From an uncultured Planctomycetaceae bacterium (GTDB lineage: Bacteria > Planctomycetota > Planctomycetia > Pirellulales > Pirellulaceae), in NCBI GenBank assembly GCA_903927685.1, contig CAIYOB010001032.1, positions 1 to 6,837 on the forward strand: a stretch of 6,837 bases of DNA, in the 5' to 3' direction. The notes beneath the pieces are model-generated. The model searched no databases and was not told the origin of the DNA. It saw only the letters and a program-made list of their open reading frames with translations. A program made the position numbers and the translations under genes. Shown piece after piece: positions 1 to 5,360 of the stretch. The first letter of the stretch is position 1, and every line of letters starts with the position of its first letter.

Positions 1-614
1 ACATAACCCGCTTTCAGAAACCGCCGAATCAGCAGCAGAAAGCTGGGGTCCTTGATGCGGACCCGCAGACACTTTTCCAGCCACGGGTGCGACACGTTGT
101 CAAAGAAGCCTTTGATGTCCGCGTCGAGCACGTGGTGGATGGGTTGGGTCATGATCGTCTTGTCCACGGCATTGAGTGCCTGATGGCACCCGCGCCCTGG
201 CCGAAAACCATACGAGCAGTCCAAGAAGTCGGCTTCGTAGATCGCCTCTAAGATCAAGGCGATGCCCACTTGGACGATCTTGTCTTCTAGGGCGGGAAGC
301 CCCAGCGGACGCTGCGAATGCTCGTCCTTGGGAATGTAGACCCGTTTGGCAGGCTGCGGCTTGTACCGCTTGGCCTTCAGCCGGGTCACCAGGTCTCGCA
401 GGTTTTCTGTCAGATGCTCTCCGTAGTCCTGCCACGTCACACCATCTACGCCACTGGCCCGGTCCCTGCCGAGCCGGTGGTAACAGTCCGCCAAGAACCC
501 CTCGTCCAGCAAATGAGCGAGGCTCGTAAACTGGCATTGCGGCTCCCGACGGGCCCGTTCAGCTATGAGGGTTAGCTTAATCCACGTACTCGTTTCCAGC
601 TCGGTGTCCGGCAT
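1..614 (-). CDS. ltrA: Group II intron reverse transcriptase/maturase, N-terminal part (partial)
   Basis: The protein copies intron RNA into DNA during retrohoming and helps the intron fold and splice (maturase). The frame starts at ATG 612-614 and stays open to base 1, giving 204 codons of what is normally a 400-600 residue protein. Residues 29-48 (FTSLAHLLDEGF...) fit motif RT0. RASGVDGVT (52-60) is RT1, and YIPK...RPLGLPALEDKIVQ (93-115) is RT2. YGFRPGRGCHQAL (135-147) is the usual linker, and LDADIKGFFDNV (163-174) is RT3 carrying the first catalytic aspartate (D166). The YADD box, the maturase X domain and any endonuclease domain lie outside the window. GGAGGG at 627-632 is a possible ribosome-binding site, 12 bases upstream of the ATG, which is rather far. 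The frame also has no stop for some distance upstream, but that sequence belongs to the ribozyme. No frameshift is seen. The symbol ltrA is the generic family name. Confidence 0.93.
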   Translation of the reverse strand, partial: MPDTELETSTWIKLTLIAERARREPQCQFTSLAHLLDEGFLADCYHRLGRDRASGVDGVTWQDYGEHLTENLRDLVTRLKAKRYKPQPAKRVYIPKDEHSQRPLGLPALEDKIVQVGIALILEAIYEADFLDCSYGFRPGRGCHQALNAVDKTIMTQPIHHVLDADIKGFFDNVSHPWLEKCLRVRIKDPSFLLLIRRFLKAGY

Positions 615-1096
615 ACGCTTCTTTAACCCTCCACGCTTACCTGCCAGCCCCTTCGAGTGGGCTCCCTGCCCGCGCCGGGCATTACCCCGACTACGCCTCT
701 ACTATGGACTGGTCCGACTGCCAAGCCGCCATACCTCCGCCTCACCTCTTCGGCTTCGTTGAAGGCTTCCTCGTGTGGGAACGGCCTGGCCCTCCCAAGT
801 TCCACTGCAAACCGTTGAATGACCTGCCATGGACTTCGACCCCGGCACGACGTGCCGCACTCACCCTGACGCGCGTCACGTTGCTGGCTTCCGGACCATG
901 AAACCCGTGGCCCAATGCGACGTTGACAATTACGGGGCTCAATACCTTCACTTGCGTTATGGCCGATCATCCGCCATCCCTCTGGCTTCGCGTAATTCGT
1001 TACCTCCTTACGTGCAAAGTTCTGTTCTGGCCCGGTGGTTAGCCTTTGGCCAGGCCGGATTGTCCGGCTGATCTGCAGCAGCTTATCTTGGCGCAC
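615..1096 (-). ncRNA. Group II intron ribozyme, domains I-III and start of IV
   Basis: This stretch precedes the maturase gene and has no credible coding frame of its own. It would fold into the large domain I scaffold (with exon-binding sites), domain II and domain III. Direct signs are the GTGCG 5' end at 1092-1096, many short G+C-rich inverted repeats such as GCCGGAC/ATCCGGC just inside the 5' end, and GGAACTTGGGAGG (minus strand, 791-803), a phrase I recognise from the region before the ORF in many group II introns. I could not assign individual helices or the EBS1/EBS2 loops by eye. Folding with a group II covariance model would fix the domain borders. The identity follows mainly from the boundary motif and from the RT immediately downstream. 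Confidence 0.75.
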
Positions 1097-1115
1097 TCAT
1101 GATCGTGGACTCCTT
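1097..1115 (-). other. Start of an intron-interrupted gene (5' exon: RBS, ATG and one base)
   Basis: On the minus strand AAGGAG (1110-1115) stands 9 bases before ATG (1098-1100), which is good spacing for a ribosome-binding site and start codon. Only one further base (A, 1097) follows before the intron's GTGCG. If real, this is the start of a gene downstream of the recombinase, with codon 2 split by the group II intron and the rest in the 3' exon left of the window. The recombinase terminator lies between this ATG and the recombinase, so the gene would need its own promoter or readthrough. I see no convincing -35/-10 pair in the 45 bases between them. What the gene encodes cannot be told from here. 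The ATG could also be fortuitous. Confidence 0.5.
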
Positions 1116-1160
1116 CAAAGCAAGTGGAGGAATATGAGCGCGAGCATGCTGGCAGGAGCG

Positions 1161-1191
1161 CAAAAGAAAAGCCCCGTCTCAAGGACGGGGC
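1161..1191 (-). terminator. Rho-independent terminator of the serine recombinase gene
   Basis: On the minus strand GCCCCGTC and GACGGGGC form a perfect 8-bp stem (1184-1191 with 1171-1178) around a 5-base loop, followed directly by TTTTCTTTT (1162-1170). The stem starts 45 bases after the recombinase stop codon, so it is placed to end that transcript. A run of repeated GGGGACGG-like units (plus strand, 1199-1220) fills the space between the stop codon and the stem. Confidence 0.88.
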
Positions 1192-1235
1192 GAGAAATGG
1201 GGACGGGGAGGACGGGGACGGAATCGCAAGTTCAG

Positions 1236-3281
1236 CTATGCCGATTTCCGCGGTCGCCCGTTGTTGTACGGGCGTTTGGGCACCGGCAGGCCCTGCATCT
1301 CGTACCAGCGACGATAGCTGTACCAGACGTTGCCGGAATTCATCTTGTGACGCTCGCTCTGGAGGACCTTGGCGGCATCGCGATAGCTCATACCATCCAG
1401 GTCGACGAGCTGATGGACCCGCTCCGCAAGGGCATCTAGGCGAGGCGGTTTGCGAAGCCAGACGCGGACCGCCTCCGGATCGGCGGCGATCACGGGACGA
1501 TGGTCTCGCACTTCCGCCTGCATGGTGCGCAGTAATCGGGGCACGAACGTGCCATACACATTCGTACGTTTGCGCCCGGGGCGCCGTTCGACGTGCACGT
1601 CGACACGGCCACCCACCAACTTGCGGAACACTTCGGCCGCTTTATGGACGACGTCGCTGCCCAGTTTGCCAGCGGCCCCATCCTCCAGCAGAGTCGTCAA
1701 ATCCGTCAGCAACTCGCGGACGCGTTCAGGCGTAATGGACACCGAGTTGGTCTCCAGGGACTGTTGCAGCCGCGCTCGGTCGGCCTGCACCGAGGCTCGC
1801 TCCACCTGAGCGGCTCGAATCTTGGCCTTCAGCGTTGCGCGATCCTCATCGGTGCCCTCTCCGGCGAGTTCCGTCAGATCATCGATCTTCCGGGTCAAGG
1901 CGGTGACCTTCCTGTCCAGACGGTTCAAGTCTTCGCGAACCGCATCGTCGCCGGCACGATCCAGCTGCTGCGCGCAACCGATGACCTGTTCGATCATCTG
2001 AGCGTCCTGCCGGAACAGGTCGCTCAATGTCGCGCAGACGCTGCGCACAGCGCCCTTGCGTTCGACTACGGTGAGACAGGGGCAGAGATCCGCGTTCTTG
2101 CATTTCATACCGCGGCCGTTGGCCCCACCCTGGTAATAACGGACCTTGCAGCGAACACACCTGAAGCAATCCGTAACCAAGTCCCAGAGCTGAAGGTCCT
2201 TCTGCTTCTTCGGCCCGCGCGGACCGATCTTCAACTCCGCGAGCCGTTGCTGCACGGCAAAGAAGAGTTCATCGCTGATGATCCGCAGTTCCTCGCTGAT
2301 GACGAACGTGACCTCCGTTTCCGGCTGTTCGACGTGACGGTTGTAGTCGCGTTTCGAATTCCAGACGCTGCGAGTGCGGCCGAAAGCCCAACGGCCCGTG
2401 TACCGAGGGTTCGAAAGCATGCGTCGGTATGCCGAGTACGTCATGAACTTACTCGTCGACCGCGGGTCGCACGGGCCGCCCTCTTTCGCCCAGCGCCGCC
2501 AGCCTTCCTTGATCGGCATCCCGTCGCGAATCCACTCGAAATGTTGCACGATCAGCTTGGCCGCGTCGGGATCGACCTCGGGCATCGTGCGCGGACGACC
2601 GCGGTTGGTCGGCGCTGCCCCTGGTATCTCTTTGGCCCGGTAACCCACGGTCAGGGCTCCGGTGACATATCCGCGTTGAAACAGACTGACGATGCCCGAC
2701 CGCACGTGATCCGCAATCGTCGTCAGCAACATCTCGTCCATGATCCCGTGGAGGTAAGCCAACTGCTTCCATGTTTTTTGGTCAGCCGTGTCAATCCCTT
2801 GGCTCACGCTGATCGCCCGCAGGTCTTCCTCGACGACCTCCTCCTGAAAAAACTGAAAACCGCGGTACGCCACCCGGAACAGGCGACTGACCTTGAACAC
2901 CAGCAGCACGCGAGCGTGTTTGTGCTTGAGGATCAATTTCATTCGCTCGAGTCCGTCGCGGCGAGATTTCCGGCCGCTCACGCCTTCATCGACGCAGACA
3001 AACTCGGGTGGCACGTAGATCCCGTGGTTGGCAGCAAATGACACGCAGTCCAGCACTTGGGCGGTGGTGCTGTGTTGCAGTTTCGACGAGAACCTGGACA
3101 GCACCGCACCGATGTCCAGGCACTTGCTTTGCGCCCAGGCGGACCGATCGACGAGAGACGCCACCGGATCAAAGCCTGTTACGTCGATCCCGGCCCTGGC
3201 GGCAATCTCCAACCAAGTCTGCTGCACAAGTTGGACGAGGTCCGGACTGGCCGAACCCGCCGTAGGTAATAGACAATTCAT
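1236..3281 (-). CDS. Large serine recombinase (resolvase/invertase superfamily)
   Basis: A 681-residue site-specific recombinase that would cut and rejoin DNA through a serine-DNA link, typically to integrate or excise a mobile element. The resolvase catalytic domain spans about residues 58-205. Its motif SRFSSKLQHSTTAQ (62-75) has the family arrangement R-x-S...Q..S...Q, which makes S65 the probable nucleophile and R63 a catalytic arginine. DEGVSG (98-103) and KVSRLFR (130-136), with the conserved arginines R133 and R136, follow. The recombinase domain covers about 205-345 (including YRRMLSNPRYTGRW, 285-298). A zinc ribbon has C375-x2-C378 and C394-x5-C400, and a charged coiled coil lies near 440-512. 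The C-terminal tail (about 615-681) contains an HTH-like GMSYRDAAKVL and a basic end. Unlike typical members, about 57 residues precede the catalytic domain. The start is supported by GGAAGG six bases before the ATG. A palindrome (3410-3424) lies 129 bases upstream and a strong terminator lies downstream. I recognise close relatives, mainly from planctomycetes, from memory only. The target site is unknown. Confidence 0.93.
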   Translation of the reverse strand: MNCLLPTAGSASPDLVQLVQQTWLEIAARAGIDVTGFDPVASLVDRSAWAQSKCLDIGAVLSRFSSKLQHSTTAQVLDCVSFAANHGIYVPPEFVCVDEGVSGRKSRRDGLERMKLILKHKHARVLLVFKVSRLFRVAYRGFQFFQEEVVEEDLRAISVSQGIDTADQKTWKQLAYLHGIMDEMLLTTIADHVRSGIVSLFQRGYVTGALTVGYRAKEIPGAAPTNRGRPRTMPEVDPDAAKLIVQHFEWIRDGMPIKEGWRRWAKEGGPCDPRSTSKFMTYSAYRRMLSNPRYTGRWAFGRTRSVWNSKRDYNRHVEQPETEVTFVISEELRIISDELFFAVQQRLAELKIGPRGPKKQKDLQLWDLVTDCFRCVRCKVRYYQGGANGRGMKCKNADLCPCLTVVERKGAVRSVCATLSDLFRQDAQMIEQVIGCAQQLDRAGDDAVREDLNRLDRKVTALTRKIDDLTELAGEGTDEDRATLKAKIRAAQVERASVQADRARLQQSLETNSVSITPERVRELLTDLTTLLEDGAAGKLGSDVVHKAAEVFRKLVGGRVDVHVERRPGRKRTNVYGTFVPRLLRTMQAEVRDHRPVIAADPEAVRVWLRKPPRLDALAERVHQLVDLDGMSYRDAAKVLQSERHKMNSGNVWYSYRRWYEMQGLPVPKRPYNNGRPRKSA

Positions 3282-3382
3282 GGTATACCTTCCGTTGCGA
3301 CAATGTCTGGGTGATGCAGGGTTCGGCGTCTTTGCCGAGTTCGACAGTCCCTTTCAACACGCACCTCCGTCGCGTTGGCCGG

Positions 3383-3426
3383 ATTATCAAGATCGCCATT
3401 CGCATAGCCTTCGCACGGTGCGAAAA
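3383..3426 (-). promoter_or_regulatory. Palindromic operator copy A with -10-like hexamer, upstream of recombinase
   Basis: The palindrome TTCGCACGGTGCGAA occupies 3410-3424 (7-bp perfect arms around one central base) and is followed by AA on the plus strand. A third half-site, TTCGCA, sits at 3399-3404, exactly 11 bases from the first arm, so on the same helix face. On the minus strand the hexamer GATAAT (3383-3388), one mismatch from TATAAT, lies 21 bases past the palindrome. If it is the -10 box, the palindrome is centred near -41, the position of class II activators such as CRP. No good -35 hexamer is seen, as expected of an activated promoter. The stretch 3391-3426 matches 4199-4234 (copy B) at 30 of 36 positions. 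The repeat itself is certain; the promoter reading is inference. Confidence 0.6.
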
Positions 3427-3493
3427 GAGGAGTGATTTTCGGCGGCGGGGAGGATGGCCGGCGAAGTGCTCCGCGCGGGCCGTGTGTCGGAGG

Positions 3494-3514
3494 GGGCCAC
3501 GCCAGCCGTGGCCC
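3494..3514 (-). other. Perfect hairpin downstream of the DUF3102-like gene
   Basis: GGGCCACG (3494-3501) and CGTGGCCC (3507-3514) form an uninterrupted 8-bp G+C-rich stem with a 5-base loop. It begins 49 bases after the stop codon of the 190-residue gene on the minus strand. No T-run follows on either strand, so it is not a classical intrinsic terminator. It might stabilise the 3' end of the transcript, assist termination, or be a protein-binding site. The rest of the 282-base spacer (3282-3563) holds palindrome copy A and no gene that I can support. Confidence 0.4.
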
Positions 3515-3563
3515 GATCTGAGTCGTCGGCGCGTCGGCTGAGTCATGCCCGACCTTGTGCGGC

Positions 3564-4136
3564 TCATGTCGAGCGGATGTGAGCCTGCTGCCGGAGCAGA
3601 ACGCGGATCTGTTCAAGTTTCTGCATTGCCGCTTCAATGGCCGGCAACAGGGCCATGGCCTCAGCTTCCTCGGCGAAGCCAGCGTCGTCCACGAACAAAT
3701 CCGCAGTCTTAGTCACGTGGTCCAGGAACCGGCCGAGTTTTCCCGTCTCTTGCTTCGGTTTGCTCTGTTCCGGCGCAGGTTTTCGCAGCTTTCTGGGCCG
3801 CTTGTCGTACGCCTGCTTGACCGTCAATCCCGCCAGCTCGTCCTCCTTCTCGAACGTGCGGGCAATAGCCCTGGCACGGGACGCTTTGGTCTTTTCGATG
3901 TCAAGCTGCGTTAAGAGTTGCGCCCACTGCCCATGATTGAAGCTCCGCCTGAGCAGGTCGAGTGCCCGCCCCAACCGCCAGTATTTCACAGCCAGATCGC
4001 GCTCGTCGTCCAAGATCGCCTGATGCTGGGCCTGTGCGTACGTGCAAAGCTGCTCCGGCAACCACTCGTTGGTCGGGCAACCCGTCGTGAAATGTTGCGG
4101 CGTGCAACTTTCGTCGGGAGGAGATTCGTGATCCAT
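3564..4136 (-). CDS. DUF3102-like protein of unknown function
   Basis: A 190-residue soluble, mostly helical protein. Residues 40-95 (ILDDERDLAVKYWRLGRALD, then HGQWAQLL near 68-75, then SRARAIARTF) resemble the DUF3102 pattern: a helix with a G-R/K-L motif, an HG-W turn, then a helix like those of DNA-binding domains. A basic, proline-rich linker follows (RPRKLRKPAPEQSKPKQE, 113-130), then a C-terminal helical region (about 135-186) that looks able to form a coiled coil and could mediate dimerisation. No catalytic motif, signal peptide or membrane segment is visible. The start ATG has AAGGTG five bases upstream, and an in-frame TAG in that gap excludes a longer start. It lies directly upstream of the recombinase, so a DNA-binding accessory role such as regulator or directionality factor is conceivable but not shown. 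The assignment is from pattern memory; no biochemical function is known to me. Confidence 0.8.
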   Translation of the reverse strand: MDHESPPDESCTPQHFTTGCPTNEWLPEQLCTYAQAQHQAILDDERDLAVKYWRLGRALDLLRRSFNHGQWAQLLTQLDIEKTKASRARAIARTFEKEDELAGLTVKQAYDKRPRKLRKPAPEQSKPKQETGKLGRFLDHVTKTADLFVDDAGFAEEAEAMALLPAIEAAMQKLEQIRVLLRQQAHIRST

Positions 4137-4167
4137 CGCTACACCTTGGCGTTAGGTTCGTGGCGTA

Positions 4168-4187
4168 CCCCATAAATTGGCATGGGG
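4168..4187 (-). other. Leader hairpin before the DUF3102-like gene
   Basis: CCCCAT (4168-4173) and ATGGGG (4182-4187) can pair across an 8-base loop. The hairpin lies between the putative -10 hexamer at 4191-4196 and the start codon at 4136, so it would be near the 5' end of the transcript. The stem is short, and chance is quite possible. Confidence 0.25.
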
Positions 4188-4190
4188 ACC

Positions 4191-4234
4191 ACGATAGCGA
4201 TGGTCATTCGCGTGCCGTTCGCACGGTGCGAAAA
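4191..4234 (-). promoter_or_regulatory. Palindromic operator copy B with -10-like hexamer, upstream of the DUF3102-like gene
   Basis: TTCGCACGGTGCGAA stands at 4218-4232, followed by AA as in copy A. The extra half-site TTCGCG (4207-4212) again lies 11 bases from the first arm. On the minus strand TATCGT (4191-4196, four of six matches to TATAAT) is again exactly 21 bases past the palindrome, the same geometry as in copy A. TTGACT (minus strand) also occurs just upstream of the palindrome, but it is too far from this hexamer to be its -35 box and has no good -10 of its own. The remainder of the spacer up to 4334 shows nothing I can name. Confidence 0.55.
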
Positions 4235-4334
4235 TCGTCAGTCAAGGGAAAATGTTGGAGCGAAACCCCGGCGGTGATGGCCTCACTAGGTGCCAACCGC
4301 AATGGCTCACGCCGACGTTCTGTCTTGAAGCTGC

Positions 4335-5024
4335 CTAACCTGTGACTTCTCGAAGGATTTCCACCGTCTCGACCTTGAACAAACGAATCCTGGACGGCGG
4401 CAAGTCCAGTTTCTGAATGCCCTGCCCCTCAGAATTGATGAGGATGCCCAGATCGTGCGGAAACGCGTCTAGGCCGCACAACCGGTGCTTCGTCTTCGAG
4501 GGGTAGTCGCTATTGCCCTTTTCTGCGAAATCCATGCGGTCAAGCCCTGTGCCTGACTTGGCTCGCTCGCAGAGCACCCAGAGGAATTCCCACAGCGCAG
4601 ACTGCTTGTACCAGTTGACGGAGATCTTCTCGCCGTTCCAATAGGCATGGCGCCCCTGCTCAACGAGAACCAACGCCCCAGACTCAACGGCAGCCGCGAT
4701 TGTCTCTTCGCTTGTGCTGTCCAGCTCTCCGATCTCCCGCATCAGCCAGTTTCTCGTAGCTTCGTCGGTCAGGCCCACCTCCCGGGCCGTTTCGATGATG
4801 GCTCGGGGCTGTGAGACTCCGCGGAGCCGCATCCACATGCCCACGGTCTTGCCTTGGCTGTAAGCCTCGGCAAAGTCTCCTCCCAGACGACGTCGGTCCT
4901 GTGGCGTCAGGCGTGCCCATAGCCGCTCAGCACTCATGAGGGCCTGAACCCGCAAGAGGAGCGTGCGCAATTCCTCCATGACTTTCGGTGGATACGGGTC
5001 AGGAGCTTTTTGGGTGTCGCTCAT
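4335..5024 (-). CDS. Unrecognised protein with winged-helix-like C-terminal domain
   Basis: A 229-residue protein I cannot assign to a named family. Residues 14-115 are predominantly helical and charged (LTPQDRRRL near 39-47, REVGLTDEATRNWLMREIGE at 81-100), with a possible HTH-like turn at VGLTDEAT. Residues 120-215 have alternating strand/helix character resembling a winged helix: YWNGE (128-132), W138, LWEFLWVLCERAKSGTGLD (144-162). This block aligns without gaps to residues 354-388 of the 447-residue protein encoded upstream (12 of 35 identical), so the two probably share a domain. No membrane or signal segment is seen. Start choice: ATG 5024 has AGGA ten bases upstream. ATG 5048 (in frame, 8 residues longer) and TTG 5099 (25 residues longer) are possible, but ATG 5048 has no clear ribosome-binding site and TTG 5099 only a too-close GAGGA. 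Unlike its neighbours, no palindrome lies upstream. A DNA-binding regulatory role is a guess. Confidence 0.72.
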   Translation of the reverse strand: MSDTQKAPDPYPPKVMEELRTLLLRVQALMSAERLWARLTPQDRRRLGGDFAEAYSQGKTVGMWMRLRGVSQPRAIIETAREVGLTDEATRNWLMREIGELDSTSEETIAAAVESGALVLVEQGRHAYWNGEKISVNWYKQSALWEFLWVLCERAKSGTGLDRMDFAEKGNSDYPSKTKHRLCGLDAFPHDLGILINSEGQGIQKLDLPPSRIRLFKVETVEILREVTG

Positions 5025-5360
5025 GGATGGCGGTTCCTGGGTGCTCATGGATATCGGGTCTAAGGTATCGACATCGAGCGTCCCCGCAAGGGGTCTCAAA
5101 TCCTCGGCAGTGCTTCCGAGGCATCACGGTTCCGCCGGGCCACCCGGACACCAATCGGTAGACTGCCCGTCGACGCTGGTTCGAAGGCCACTCGGAGCGT
5201 TCCCAATCGAGCGAGGACTGACCAAATCAGACAATCGCTCCCAGACAGGCGGACCTTGAACGGAAGGCTTCGGAGTGTTCGGCCCGAGCCGACAGGGCAC
5301 GCTGCGGAGCGTCGGATTCCAGGTTCGGTTCGATGCCCGCGGCGCCAACGCCGGTCCCTC
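5025..5360. other. Spacer between the two unrecognised genes; no gene supported
   Basis: This 336-base stretch separates the two related genes. It contains the alternative starts of the 229-residue gene (5048 and 5099) and a small inverted repeat, CCTCGG (5102-5107) with CCGAGG (5116-5121). On the minus strand the repeat is followed by ATTTTG, a weak terminator candidate at best. A TTCGATG element near 5329-5335 superficially recalls a tRNA T loop, but it lacks a pairing stem. No copy of the TTCGCACGGTGCGAA palindrome and no good -35/-10 pair were found. Confidence 0.5.

Larger units (their letters stand above)
1..1096 (-). mobile_element. Group II intron, 5' part (3' end outside window)
   Basis: This is a retroelement made of a self-splicing RNA with a reverse transcriptase/maturase gene inside it. 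On the minus strand the 5' boundary is GTGCGCC starting at 1096, which matches the GUGYG consensus of group II introns. About 480 bases of non-coding, structured sequence follow, then the RT reading frame from 614, as expected for an ORF in domain IV. The catalytic domain V and the 3' splice site would lie left of base 1 and cannot be seen. The intron has the same orientation as the other genes and begins 65 bases beyond the intrinsic terminator of the recombinase gene. The first base of the 5' exon is preceded by an ATG with a Shine-Dalgarno sequence, so the host site appears to be the start of a gene. The intron class is not settled; a class C insertion, directly at a terminator stem, does not fit the 65-base gap. 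Confidence 0.85.

Noticed and set aside
623..1096. 157-codon minus-strand frame starting with GTG inside the intron leader
   Set aside because: It begins exactly at the intron 5' end and runs through ribozyme sequence; its peptide resembles no protein and its openness reflects base composition.
1097..1191. Class C group II intron inserted at a terminator
   Set aside because: Class C introns insert directly beside the terminator stem, whereas here 65 bases and a ribosome-binding site plus ATG separate the intron from the stem of the recombinase terminator.
1593..3041. Long plus-strand open frame of 482 codons
   Set aside because: It lies wholly antisense to the recombinase, whose conserved motifs fix the coding strand; long antisense frames are common in GC-rich DNA.
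3278..3637. 119-codon minus-strand frame ending in an ATGA-type overlap with the recombinase start
   Set aside because: It begins inside the DUF3102-like gene, runs through a hairpin and palindrome, has low-complexity R/P-rich composition and lacks its own ribosome-binding site. The overlap is probably chance.
3410..4232. The palindromes read as intrinsic terminators because AAAA follows on the plus strand
   Set aside because: There are no plus-strand genes to terminate, the arms leave only one unpaired central base, the copies sit upstream of minus-strand genes, and the surrounding conservation extends to the gene-proximal side.
3391..4234. The repeated 36-base block read as recombinase attachment sites
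   Set aside because: att sites of large serine recombinases are single, longer and asymmetric at the core. Three co-oriented copies before separate genes fit an operator better.
5315..5350. tRNA-like 3' end (GGTTCGATGCC followed by GCGCCA)
   Set aside because: The would-be T stem does not pair, and no acceptor, D or anticodon arm can be built upstream.
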